Below are positions 13,701 to 19,000 of a stretch of 24,725 nucleotides of DNA, one piece after another. The position numbers were made by a program, and so were the translations under genes. Numbering within the stretch: the stretch's first letter is position 1; each line of letters opens with the position of its first letter. The notes under the pieces are model-generated. The model did not search any database. It was not told where the DNA came from and saw only the letters and a list, made by a program, of their open reading frames with translations. The stretch comes from Candidatus Omnitrophota bacterium (lineage in GTDB: Bacteria; Omnitrophota; Koll11; Aquiviventales; Aquiviventaceae). The stretch covers positions 1-24,725 of the forward strand of contig JACPXS010000012.1 of assembly GCA_016196415.1 (NCBI GenBank), given 5' to 3'.

Positions 13701-15804
13701 TACGATGCTCATCATGGACCGGAACATGAACGCGCTCGACCGGGAGGACTTCTTGGCCGACGTGCACCGCATCCGGGCGAACCCGGATCTGGCGGTGATG
13801 AACGGGTTCCGCACCACGTCCCTGATCACGCATCTGGGCGATCATAGCCGATTGATCGAGGGCGGTCATGGCACCTCCATGAGCGGCCTCCAGGATTTCA
13901 TCGGGACCGGATGGGCCAACTTCGTCCGGGTGCCGTTCTGGGACACGCTGCGCGCGCTCTCCTGGCCTGGCTATCCCACCGTGCCGCTCCTTGAGGATGA
14001 GCAGGTCGGTCCGTGGGGAGCCGGGTTTGACGGGTTGATGCGCCGGCTCTTTGGGCTCATTGGATTCAACTACAACGCGGTGGGGATCAGCGAGGACCAC
14101 TGGTCGGTGTGGCAGCAGGTCCATACGTTGCTGGCCCTGGGCCGCCGGCCGCATCCTGCGCTCAACAAGCATACCGGCATCAAGATCAGGGAAACGTTCA
14201 TTGGGACGGAGATTCAGACCGCTCCAAACCGGTGGTCCGCCGGGCTGGCCAAAACCGATCAGGACCCCATGCAGCAGCTCCTCACGCAGTTCGGGCCGCT
14301 CTCGTACGTGGAGCGGGAGACCCGCGCCGGCACCGGTGATTTCTACACCGTCGCGCCCTACGGCGTGCTGATGCTGCTCGTCTTTCCGTTCTCGGTCTTG
14401 TGGGGCTTCTCGCCGTTTGTGGGCATCAGCCTGGTATTTTTCTTCATGGGCGCCTTCTTCAACCAGATCCTGACGCTGCCGGCGCTGGTCCTCGGCTGGC
14501 GGATGGGGGGATGGACGGGCGCGGCCCGGTGGCTGCGCATGCGCGTGCGCGACATGCTGCTGTTCGCATTCCGTCTGGTGCTGGAGGCGATGGCGCAGAT
14601 CCAGGTGATCCTGGACGTGCCCTTGCGCTTCTGGTTGAACCGGTCTTCATTCTGGTACAGGCTGGTGCGCCGATCGGATCCGGAATTCGGCATTTCCGGC
14701 GGCCAGGCGAGCTGGACGGCTCGCGCCGTCCGTCCGGCCCTCTTTGGATGGCAGAACGCCTTTTGGCCATTGAGATGGAATCCCTCATGGCGGCCGGCCG
14801 ATTGGCTCGCCCTCACCGAGATGCAGGAGCCGGATGGGAGCTCGAGCTGGGTTCCCAAGCCCAGGGCCAACTTCTTCCAAAGCGTGGGGTCGGTGGTGAT
14901 TGCGGGGTTCATCATGACCGGCTTGAACGTGTGGGTCTTGTGGAGGAACCTGGACGTGCTCAACGTGCTGATGATGCTCTTTCCCCTCTACATCTCGGTC
15001 GGGGCGATGATCGGGCCGTTCATCATGCTCATCAAACCCGGCCGCTCCTTCTTGTGGGGATTCGGCGACGCGCTGGCCAAGTTCACCGGCTACGCCTTGG
15101 CCCTGGCGACGCTGTCATCCGTGGCGCTGTTGAGAAATTGGGTCGCGGGCAACCACGTCATGTTCTGGGTCGGGCTGGGCGGCGTGGCGCTCGTCTTAGT
15201 CGCGGGGATTCCACTCAGCATGTGGATCCTCTTTGGAGGGGTTCCATTTACCAACAGGTTGAGGTGGTATCGCGCCTCGCACCTCAGAGCTGCTGCGCGG
15301 CTATGTCACCGGCCTCTTGTTGTTGGTCTGGTTCTTCATCGTGCCGTGGATCGGCCAGGCCCAGTTCCAGGGCCTCTCAGGACCAGCGGCAGAGTTTGTC
15401 ACGAAGACGCTATTCCCGCTCTACAGCGCGTTCGCCGCATGGGTGGAGCGGGTGACCGAGGGATGGTTTGGCGCCTCGGTGTTGCTGCCGGTCTTCGATC
15501 TGTTGGTGGGTCGCGTCACCACCCGGATCGATCTGGATCTCCTGGTGTTCGCGCAGGTGATTGGCGCTGCCATGGCCTTGTGGGCCGTGGTCGCCTTCGC
15601 GGGATTTGTCGTCAGCCGATTCGTCTACTCGCCGCTGTGGCAGCGGCGCCTCCAGTCTCTCATGCGCGACTACTGGCCTCGGCGCAACAGCCCCGCGTTG
15701 AGTCCGGCAGACCGTTCGGCCGCGCAGGCCGCCATGACACAGTTGGCCATCTTCATCCACAACGAATGGTATCGCGCCGCCCGCAAGTCGTGGCTCGAGG
15801 CTAG
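1..15804 (+). CDS. Giant multidomain membrane protein, first part (5' end outside window)
   Basis: Frame 1 is open from base 1. The first methionine-equivalent (TTG at 175) lies inside a repeat unit whose first half is already readable before it, so it is not a real start and the N-terminus lies upstream. The order is beta/helical repeat arrays, a carbohydrate-binding-like module, a six-hairpin-like helical domain, membrane segments with an HExxH peptidase, a GT2-like glycosyltransferase, then more membrane segments. Real coding in this frame ends near 15263-15290. After that the frame-1 translation becomes Arg/Pro/His-rich shadow sequence, while frame 2 carries on a hydrophobic membrane protein. 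The last ~520 bases to the stop at 15804 are therefore probably not natural coding. Role (inference): cell-envelope protein with surface repeats and glycan-acting domains. No whole-length family is recognised. Confidence 0.8.
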   Translation, partial: VFGSQFASAYQPTNKLHRALATTLAQGLGSGTYEGFVLNDALTDLEKRTDLKQLSPTALAKSLDNQAALRAEWTSFAPALFGMGDYDPANPIHRALLAQLESVIKLPGVRETGTIVELTDELETVTSSQRGVGSTTRALTSSAVSRQAVRKLENTPLVFTTVDELLQSLRNQAALAQAVGEWGAIFGLDGYNPQDIRHRAIVSTLESQLPLGNRQPPPIVLPNATLTGIERRPGERFVFQTVDQLLVSLRNQATLIAQRSRWLPIFGLSDYDPRNPVHRAIVATLESLIKLQGIRERGTILVPNNTLTGVEQRDNQPLDFENVTQLLESLDNQRQLIAHKADWLPIFGLSDYDPRNVVHRAIVGSLESLIKLGPRTTGTIVLPNDPSLNSLELHGVDPKSGRPLVIKFERVGDVLISLPNQQPLIFGNVNELLTSLRNQTRIVRETGDALVVKYGLGTRYDGRKKVHRAVLAMEESVVATSFRAHGTIEFFDETAGKLMREGATLTKGIDDVIRDLRAFQDLVSRADLFRHVALLYGLGAAYQGRDRHARTTIQSIIETIGPGRTFKDVQTFKALLDKAVELLPEIQRKLTAAIGHPLVLGQRHGGFAFQVRGGQLVLAYFDRFDRALPDGLHRVALPKVTVSLVRHDLKPDYRRAELDITDIAHNFDTVHAISVLRGSDERLGEVYRDVYRFYRGLDAPIGKEQNTYDARTGRLEQQRRNGLVTRFRYGEDVKVERNGLHTFWDEFDPRTAGPSYIQIPISGETREEATGRLVSTFQMERAFDLQGHRIGRRVEYYLNGDASRVFKSVEEVLDLRTGSQVSQRLVAGNGTVAEVTYEHDAEQGGDLFLGIASKATTRVNNRLHKVSSLRRDVAGTFQVDLAHQTLEVSTDYYLPNEQTHAFKNVVQLLDLGSGSILRETEVVNDEQVVTTYAYTPEQGGNLFIGLAAEVTTTVDGTLAKTASLRDVDLETHTIGVTTTFHWEGKRQQILKSLEEDFDIVSGAAMTQQLTAGDGTQARVAYTYNESEGGDIFLKIASQAITTDMAGQRLKTSRLERIDARTRTAQLTTTFHWKGRIDQVLKTVEETADLLTGAALTQSVTALDGTVAITQYEHKKQDGGSRFLGLASRAVTRVNGELLKVSVLERGGVDVTRHLISMTTTSYLRDRMFKTVAEQFDVVSGSVRGQRLTAGDGSVAEVRYAYEPEAFTNIFLGVASRTTTLVDHVLWSDSVLDPDRVNLTTRTLVMNAMYYWPANADAPFKHDEQVLNIVSGSIQTQTVTMLDGTIVRTLYDYDRSRGGNRFLNLAAHTETTVNGVLFKTQSQRSVDLEVHTIGVTTTFYWEGRREQILKTIEEEFGIVSGATVAQKLTAGDGTVATVRHEYDRTVGLHQFAGVASMLTTRVDGVITEVASVDRDERGIPQVDPYGGTIHMTVASFLNGDEPFKRTGKVLDFASGAMRTQTLTGRDGSRAPIRYDYANTLTRFLGVADRTTLTAGDQVIRRSERTGIDLSHRTITMATTSLLTGELGPIFTTAQETFDLVSGSVLRQRLTMPADPEEEPAQLLVDYDYSRALHGNIFLTVAARIHRYEYDGAAADERGPLLSVASLETAASGRVRSELLPRAASSDRLYGAVYSIEQVITKVQSQQVRDGLGQLIAEYTGSASSPGGRFVPEAVQIMESRGVLQWLGLTTAGRLYAFDGTRRLSEYQASQALIVTEAMDTNHDGIVDGRDFIEGQLPVQFTNQLTTLKWIQRFDALGRGRAKIDFGEDGAEQIIQIPHYRGLLGLVGLAVKSHTYAYVPGRLLRHYDPAARHSQGGPLITGTLIDQDHHPLTTSDRTTQLGFVRADGSVWWRYEDHVTKVVSQQLISNQGLLVANIRGKVVGGVFHRRLVELSQHEGILKLLGIGVTSDTYVYNPALGLTTELYRGQERPLISGWLVNASGDPARDLSAINRADGSVTYHQRNHVTHLDSEDVWDKWGKVTIHYFISREDGRSVREKALYLAYDGLYAVHRIATMGQVYALDQFGHRRDHKPFKVSWLVGIDPVTGDVTNQLINFTLRETWQEVIRNDGLLVRDRTSYKDATDAINAMGTLLPAAGVSVEELWDMMRTGSFAAARQELTRTYVAAVDTYLSYDDSTWYGQRNLASGGDTFYNDFTTSDGVRHPSYHADHADVVSIDPDSGDLTYQKRSRMTGLVTQMVKNPYGFEVGVITGYRDFARGPDGFVPVHVMRATFRPGSGSVDEIADDSVTYRVDERGRRLFRVSESDKLGVDEGGMIRARERLWTQGPFGEKVQTVQINGYKQRGSRQEIRNEITGEATSVAFDQWGLDRTGETYDLSDHPSLIDPSGVLGTLGADGPLRRESRVLSRGIRLNPYLPDRKEEFWTVKQWAYYDRWGDVLVHSEQWNDRYGKPVLDVLKTSNGKEGRVYYFHRDGAMPWREMVAPSDWKDMHLPTRAPVNVGDRDFLSFYAQYLPKGRDGAEDGVLEVEITPANGKPPIVFDRFHPPYVGTPLYYQEPNRTDPVSLATGVMLSDWLKDETVKLIPVKEIQRQLGTTEIARMRLRYKPHPGRAITGTLKVSDVFRLGAPGSVQPQWQVRHAQDGKTSIMDLYQVRVLSEGLIEVTRKITPQPGEKRKPIQLVRVITVYRPDGRKLQETMVYEYDASGRGDVTKMEERAVRFIYDQAGDYPVVSVDGKTGTYPTIILTKENAREVKIVTKNPKDGILTTQSFDPGDLNTGIPDEIRLGFIRVTGLKDGRSDSGHRIDNVIVNILYRLFFPDREALPPGRPVELSSDEQDLVEQILNDRFRAEDPLQHTRTIERAIHDWLARTSPAEVARLAGATVTDRTPLKQRIAVQNEVQETAQRTVDELRAKGFRSPGTGIYVESPGTSVADPMTNAQIVLLLLATGRPQDRAEAKALMRTLVDWLYFDAAHTTLRNSGQFFEAYDAATGVLVTPFGRDMPRAHLRRNATAVLAMLNYYFATGEEEFLSETLRLAERVMNAFADSDRSGGYVSNRETAWSMPKHQRTAMFADENRLMERMLTFIASINIEHTHLPQDAPPAAPGRPAPALSKEDFTKRLRPAVESARAGLRHFIETYLVDPQRHVVHHAVHKRADGNGVGYIRDTSVSARSSLWFLMNPTWLESMGLDPHQTFIETERRIMKAMSTRVTGTVHGPASASVVGDDAIWMDLLPQVVDVAKRLAAHYLDKAQAEGIAGTAAAAEARRLAEDSKNRAAFYQRQLDTIWLAFRIQQGADLPAGYGVIPLAIMEGQHGKSITKGIRDEFGERTPSRADYQGSTSTAVERAMERLGRIQRGVFDRYPNPERSIAASATPKPSTAQQSLPTPSWSSMSFMMGFAVTVLAFVIAWGRLRGRINGGAYPISRLGAGVTAALSLAATALSILWSLPALLLASLAGYAFAQAWLAAMLNLAMRRARRSTGLNRAGPVATTLFERPPSTDHRPPSLIPTIKYLVARPYTSNEPLEYRTKAEVEAANRHRAPNDQLTLVYDFLPDPLSRSLVEGHEQTHVITRRWMPGAPRWIHEGIAHPMPFIGWLGRWSVRPRSTVHGQSHEPTGASETALAVVTAPSWMVTASAALPFESILHTLAGLSLQQHWWVLVASGVAGLILRATGSTPRFRGLRHLPVNLAFSTLVVGGGYLGLLGTGRLVAWFSSHGYNGVLWTWLTYAAYPLVIWAWNLFMTGVSRAWRWRYTSHLDRILRFADPNRRPLYTTGTVVQGRIRDSLNLVAPDSLALAGLQRFNRNVMGTVRGWRNGGGPATPEAERPNLYFMRGDAETLFHTHLLGIYLLVAEWRRHRLGLSTNMTAFSPHLTAAADHLVNSDDAYLQQMDNFAKAVGRYLAEELTRGHLPSSQRKYFLPGEVDDEVWAQTEAFLKGYRDRLARALVQDLADADAASSVIARNAVLDAGAMSQVVAELGLDTNRYAPPVGVDYGSTADAAGHVRQLLDSSMGRQRLDRVHFFWHKWARQLPLFLLAIVGIMLFNPVNPGWETHPMADFLALVVPSAAPVWPLLTFAALLMVYTVVSEFNRLSRFAPFLPSLGRWETPGSLPLYIGNWVGRGRAIFPLIGIRFLAGLRLSGLSLHGQIIWITLFLVLAAEALSLLLSSRSLLAVLAYFHLRPAGESGRWRLHLGFWAHHAGFLAAIWFLGGHIFEWFTAVQRPVWQQLAGLGVFVLMGLMLMEYGVRQFVKTVFTLPPFASRGPGQRTVWWRAFQVGVAGIAGWKILDMLVPGWWGVLGTLLSSLSAMVGLFVMTPPPEARSLTASAQTISRADPHKTALVFAGGQPFRSTVFQGGTVRDGVWEGHTPETAARQVMDHIRFVMRMDPHGAAPFQSLIAEGEALLGNDPEAWLRDLFEAEDQKHRTLFSTSQLTDTTLLSDPTFDPYRQAQLSQLYFGDALVGGSQVDMDAALQSRIEYAYQLRRLATILNPPGGASSLDTAMNLVEMAEWAAEEGLADRLVFYLVSNEYQSYEFGGAPGSGTPANLLTSPNTPASWDSPLGGADLYHRIDLGLLIEHKAHGAHAYTVYDTTGFGSKAGAMNGIFAVPDELPYVDTMLIMDRNMNALDREDFLADVHRIRANPDLAVMNGFRTTSLITHLGDHSRLIEGGHGTSMSGLQDFIGTGWANFVRVPFWDTLRALSWPGYPTVPLLEDEQVGPWGAGFDGLMRRLFGLIGFNYNAVGISEDHWSVWQQVHTLLALGRRPHPALNKHTGIKIRETFIGTEIQTAPNRWSAGLAKTDQDPMQQLLTQFGPLSYVERETRAGTGDFYTVAPYGVLMLLVFPFSVLWGFSPFVGISLVFFFMGAFFNQILTLPALVLGWRMGGWTGAARWLRMRVRDMLLFAFRLVLEAMAQIQVILDVPLRFWLNRSSFWYRLVRRSDPEFGISGGQASWTARAVRPALFGWQNAFWPLRWNPSWRPADWLALTEMQEPDGSSSWVPKPRANFFQSVGSVVIAGFIMTGLNVWVLWRNLDVLNVLMMLFPLYISVGAMIGPFIMLIKPGRSFLWGFGDALAKFTGYALALATLSSVALLRNWVAGNHVMFWVGLGGVALVLVAGIPLSMWILFGGVPFTNRLRWYRASHLRAAARLCHRPLVVGLVLHRAVDRPGPVPGPLRTSGRVCHEDAIPALQRVRRMGGAGDRGMVWRLGVAAGLRSVGGSRHHPDRSGSPGVRAGDWRCHGLVGRGRLRGICRQPIRLLAAVAAAPPVSHARLLASAQQPRVESGRPFGRAGRHDTVGHLHPQRMVSRRPQVVARG
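2371..4815 (+). repeat. Array of nine ~88-residue beta repeats
   Basis: Units begin near 2371, 2638, 2902, 3172, 3442, 3706, 3976, 4261 and 4519, mostly 258-285 bases apart. The shared pattern is D...RTI.MTTTFYWEG...Q.LKT.EE.FD.VSGS...Q.LTA.DGT.A.V.Y.Y, then GG..FL.LAS...T.V.G.L.K.S. Alternating hydrophobic residues and G/D/N turns predict beta hairpins. The pattern is reminiscent of YD/RHS-like sheets, but the YD-repeat consensus itself is absent. The third and seventh units (2902 and 3976) are especially similar (both HTIGVTTTF then WEG), which suggests a more recent duplication or conversion. Confidence 0.8.
4880..6420 (+). repeat. Third beta repeat family, about five loose units
   Basis: Units near 4890, 5215, 5560, 5875 and 6155 share the order HVTKV.SQQL...GLLVA, then a hydrophobic strand, then (H/S).G(I/V)L.LLGL....TYVY.PG, followed by a loop containing GTL or GWLV and a variable insert. 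Spacing is about 280-340 bases. The first unit carries a calcium-loop-like insert. The strand-rich composition continues the style of the array before it, so the first ~6.4 kb looks like a long extracellular stalk. Confidence 0.55.
5152..5187 (+). other. Dockerin/EF-hand-like calcium-binding loop
   Basis: The translation DTNHDGIVDGRD has Asp or Asn at loop positions 1, 3, 5, 9 and 12 and Gly at 6, the pattern of type I dockerin and EF-hand loops. Only one loop is visible, whereas true dockerin modules carry two. It is therefore better read as a calcium-stabilised turn in a surface protein than as a cohesin-binding dockerin. Confidence 0.6.
7369..7750 (+). other. Jelly-roll-like carbohydrate-binding module (predicted)
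   Basis: The segment starts with DFLSFYAQYLPKG, continues with a VLEVEITP strand and a GV.LSDWLKDETVKLIPVKEI stretch, and ends with a TLKVSDVFRLG strand. This order (first strand, variable loops, a 'DW...IP' stretch, a final 'L.VSDV.L' strand) is typical of galactose-binding-like sugar-binding sandwiches near glycan-active domains. Ligand and family cannot be assigned. The flanks (6430-7365 and 7755-8400) are beta-rich with no recognised family. Confidence 0.4.
8500..9980 (+). other. All-helical (alpha/alpha)-barrel-like domain, six-hairpin glycosidase style
   Basis: About 490 residues of amphipathic helix pairs. Recognisable elements are the opening helix with SVADPMTNAQIVLLLLATG, then FFEAYDAATGVL (near 8814), HLRRNATAVLAMLNYY (near 8881), DRSGGYVSN (near 9007), YIRDTSVSARSSLWFL (near 9352) and DDAIWMDLLPQ (near 9538). 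Helix-loop-helix with aromatic/acidic loops (EAYD, DSDRSGGY, GDDAIW) resembles six-hairpin glycosidase and glucoamylase-like domains. Catalytic acids cannot be assigned by eye. The domain precedes a membrane segment and a synthase-like domain, so a role in trimming or binding the glycan product is possible (inference). Confidence 0.5.
10030..10300 (+). other. Membrane segments before the first peptidase domain
   Basis: Two to three hydrophobic helices are visible: one around FMMGFAVTVLAFVIAWG, the others in the ALSLAATALSILWSLPALLLASLAGYAFAQ region. Arg-rich ends (GRLRGR, MRRARR) suggest cytoplasmic faces. This is the first membrane anchor in the window, so the repeat arrays and sugar-related domains before it are probably outside the cytoplasmic membrane. 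Confidence 0.75.
10349..10380 (+). repeat. Heptamer array, GTCCACC type
   Basis: GTCCACC, GTCCACA, GACCACC, GTCCACC, GTC in tandem, encoding PPSTDHRPPS. It lies between a membrane segment and the HEQTH domain. Confidence 0.9.
10430..10660 (+). other. Gluzincin-like zinc metallopeptidase domain (HEQTH ... EG)
   Basis: HEQTH lies at 10555-10569, followed 16 residues after its first His by Glu at 10615 in the context PRWIHEGIAH. HExxH plus a downstream 'P(R/x)W..EG.A' is the hallmark of peptidase MA-like gluzincins, with two His and the late Glu as zinc ligands and the first Glu as base. The preceding part (from about 10430) is short for a full catalytic domain. Heptamer arrays flank it on both sides (10349-10380 and 10671-10693), as if the domain had been spliced into a membrane region. 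Confidence 0.6.
10671..10693 (+). repeat. Heptamer array, TCCACGG type
   Basis: Three perfect TCCACGG units, then TC, encoding a PRSTVHGQ-type linker just after the HEQTH/HEG peptidase segment. Confidence 0.95.
10750..12800 (+). other. Multi-pass membrane region with a soluble helical insert
   Basis: Hydrophobic helices cluster at 10750-11100 (about four) and 11940-12800 (about six to seven), separated by a soluble, mostly helical stretch (11110-11930) rich in Asp, Ala and Arg. The second cluster leads straight into the glycosyltransferase domain. Membrane segments before and after a cytoplasmic glycosyltransferase are the usual arrangement in processive GT2-type and GT48-type synthases, where they form the export channel. 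Confidence 0.7.
12860..14340 (+). other. GT2-superfamily-like (GT-A) glycosyltransferase domain
   Basis: Motifs in order: KAGAMN at 13645-13662, matching the KAGALN of processive GT2 enzymes; D-R-N at 13717-13725 in LIMDRNMNALDREDFL, in the place of the usual DxD; SED at 14089-14097 (GISEDHW), matching the catalytic-base 'TED'; and RW at 14230-14235 in IQTAPNRWSAG, matching QxxRW but with four residues between Q and RW. Membrane helices on both sides fit a polysaccharide synthase. The order and surroundings also echo GT48 1,3-beta-glucan synthases. Substrate unknown. Confidence 0.6.
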
Positions 15805-16020
15805 GGAATCGATGGGCTTCTCGCATCCGATTCGCCGCGCGCACCTGCGGCTTCGAGAGCGCGGCATCTATTGGTGGGCGACGGCAGCAGCAGTGGTGGG
15901 GGTGATCATGCTCCTTATTCACCCCGAGACCTCGCTGACGCTGCTCTCCGCGCTCTCTTCACCTGCCGCCTGGCTGAAGGGATTGGTGGTCGGCTCTGTC
16001 TTCGGTTTCGGTGGTTCCGG
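14340..16020 (+). other. C-terminal membrane region of the synthase, split by a frame change
   Basis: Hydrophobic helices are at 14345-14500, 14560-14620 and 14890-15240 in frame 1, then at 15299-15350, 15536-15630, 15868-15920 and 15960-16015 in frame 2. The change of frame falls between two helices, and the hydrophobic pattern continues smoothly from one frame to the other. This is the main evidence that the two long frames are one protein. Confidence 0.7.
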
Positions 16021-19000
16021 CCGTCAAACCGCTCGTCAACAGGCGGCACGCGCCGAGCTGCCGCAGCTCGATCGGCTCGATGAGCATCTGCGCGACGCGC
16101 AAGGGCAGCTCCCCAGCGCGCAGGACGTGGAGACGATGTACCAGGACGTTCTCAGCTTCTGGCGTCGACTCAAGCAGGAAGGAGTCCGGCCGGATCGATC
16201 TGAGCCCCTGCGTCAGGCGCGGGCTGCCATCATGCAGAAGCTGCTGCGCGCGCAACTGCAGGTGACTGCGGTGGACGATCTGCGCGGCGCCGAGGCGATG
16301 CTCCGCGCGATCAAGAAGCGCATCAGCGCCGAGAATCTCCAAGCCGATCCGGCGCTTCAAGCCGCTGTGCGCGAGGACGTGAAAACGATCTTGCTTGAGC
16401 GCATCCGCGGAGTGGACAGACGTGCTGCGCGTCGCGCGCGCTCAACCTCAACGTTGAACGCGCTGTTGCAGCGCGCAAGGAGAGAGGGGCTGGGCACCGA
16501 TCCGGATATCCTCAGCGCCGACCGTGAAGCGTACGCTGCACTCGGATCCAGCCGGCTCGAAACCGCCCCGCCCGCAGCCGAGCCACCCTGGCCGGCCGCT
16601 GCCCGACCCGCGCGACAGTCACTCACGGAGGAACAAACTCAGCGGTTCGTTGAGGAGGTCAACCGTCTGTACGAGCCTGGTCGCATTGCGAGACTTCTCG
16701 TCGACCTTGATGCGGCGCAGGAGCGTCTCGGACAGCTGCTGCCTGTGGAGCTCGAGGAGCAACTGACCCAGCCGACGCCAGGCGCTTCCACTCAATCGCG
16801 TGTGGCAGCTCTGGTGGCCGCGCTGGATGTCGTTGAAGAGGAGGCCGAGTCGGTCAGCGACCGTGGTGTCAAGAGAGCAATCCGACAGGTCGCACGACTG
16901 ATGCGGAGTATCATGGGCGTCCTTCGCACCGAATCCGATCAGGCTGATCGGATCATCGATGAGTTGCGCCGTCTTACTCAGGTCGAGCCTCCGCTCATGG
17001 AATTAGTAGCCAGGCGACTGGTTGAGTTGCAGATCACAGAGGAACTGCTCGGCTTAGCGTGGGATCGCCAACGTGTGGCTGATGTCCGGCAACCATTGCA
17101 ACGGCGCCTTGACGGAGCGCGCTGGCCTGATCCGGCGACACGGGAGGCAGCCCAGCAAGCGTGGGCCAACGAAGTCCAGGAGACGCGAGCGGGGTTTCTT
17201 GCCTCGGCTCTCGAGGGGTTGGAGGCTATTGTTGTAAGGAGGGTGGAGTCTGAGATAGAGGACCGACACGCGGACCAAGTGGTGGATTTGCTGGATGTAC
17301 TTGAGATGCAACTGCGTCGCATGGAGCAGGCTGTACAGGCACTGCCGCCTCGCTATCGACCCGCGTGGGAGTCCGCGATCCGGCGCATCGCGCAGATGAT
17401 CGCGCAGCGACGGCGCGGCCCGGCATACCTGATCGAGGCCGTCATGCCGCATCCAGGGATGACGGTCGATGAGCTGGCTACGCTTCAACAGCGCATCGAG
17501 AGGCTCACTAGAAGGGCCCATGCCCGCAACGTCAGATGGCCCCAGGAGCAGCGACAAGAGTCTGAGCGGGCGTATCAGGCGGCCCAGCAGCGGATCGCCG
17601 AAGCCGCCAGGCTGCTCGCTGAGCGGGCCGCGGAGACGATCCACGCTGAAGTTGCGGACGTTCGAGGGATGAGTCTGGGTGAGCTTCAACTGGCACAACG
17701 GACAATTGACAGGCTCCACCAAGAGGCTCAGGCGCTGCCCCAAGAAGCGCGACGCGCCGCCCATCTCGAAGAGGCGTATGCACAGGCTCGCCAGGCGATC
17801 GCGGCCGAACATAATCGCCAGGCCGGCGTCGCGCAGCCCAGCGAGTTGATCCTCCTCATTGACCGGTTGGTGGTCAATCCGGCCGATCCGGAGGGGCTTG
17901 AGCCGGTCCGCCAACAACTTGCGCAGCTCGTGGAGGGCGCCCGGAGGCTCCAGGCCCCGCACACGCGAGAGGCCGCTGAGCAACTGCTGGCGCAGAAACA
18001 GGCCGAGATCGACGACGCAGCCCGCGCGCGGGAGGCGGCCATTGCCATCGCCGCGATTCCCGCTCAGTTGGTTGAGCTGAATGATGCGGCGCTGGCACAG
18101 GCTCGGGCCGATGTGGTAGGCCTCGCGCAGGTGGCGCAGGAGTTCCAGTTCGAGCCGGCCCGCCATCACGTTGAGCGCGCGCGCACTGCCGCGTTGCGCC
18201 AGATCGACTACGCGCAACGGGCCGTGGATATCGCCAGAACGCTGGATGAGTTAGTGATTGATCCGGCTCGCTCCGAGACGTTGCGAGATCTTGGAGAACA
18301 ACTGCCTGCGCTGGTTGGTGAGGCGGCTGGCGATCCGGTCATCGCTCGCGCGCTGGCCCACGTCGAAGCAGCGCTGGCGCGCGCGCGGGCCGCCATCGAT
18401 GAGGCCCGCCAAGCCCGCGCCATCGCTGACGCGATCGATCAGCTCCTTGTGACTCCTCGGGTACTGGAACAAGCGCTCGGGGAATTGACCCAGCTTCTCA
18501 GGCAGGCAGACACCCTCTCATTGCCTATCGCGATCGATCACGTTCAAGCCGCTGTTGCCAGGAAACAGCCGATCATTGACGCCGCGCAGGACGCGGTGAC
18601 CTATGTCGCAACCATCCGTGATCTTGACGTGCCGATGGATGCCGCAGGATTGGCTGCTGCTCGAGCTGATTTTGCCGACGTGATGGGACGTGCGAGACAC
18701 TTGCCGCCTGACTTTCACGCCTACGTCGAGGTGGAAGCGGCCGACGCGAAGCGCCGTGAGCTGGCCGACGCCCAGGCTGCAGTGAATCTGGCCACCGAGT
18801 TGGAGCGCCTGCCGATCGATCCGGCTGATCCGCGCAGTCTCAGAGGATTGGAGGAGCAAGCGCTGGACCTCAACCATCGAGCGGCCGCCATCCGTTTCCA
18901 GCCGGCTCGGGATCACCTGGCGCAAGCCGTGCAACGCGTCCGTGAAGCGATGGCTGAAGCGGCTCAGGCCCGCGACGTGGCTGAGCAGATCGATGAGCTG

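Noticed and set aside
15291..15804. C-terminal ~170 residues of the frame-1 ORF as real protein
   Set aside because: Composition switches to Arg/Pro/His-rich with no hydrophobic pattern, while frame 2 over the same bases encodes clear membrane helices.
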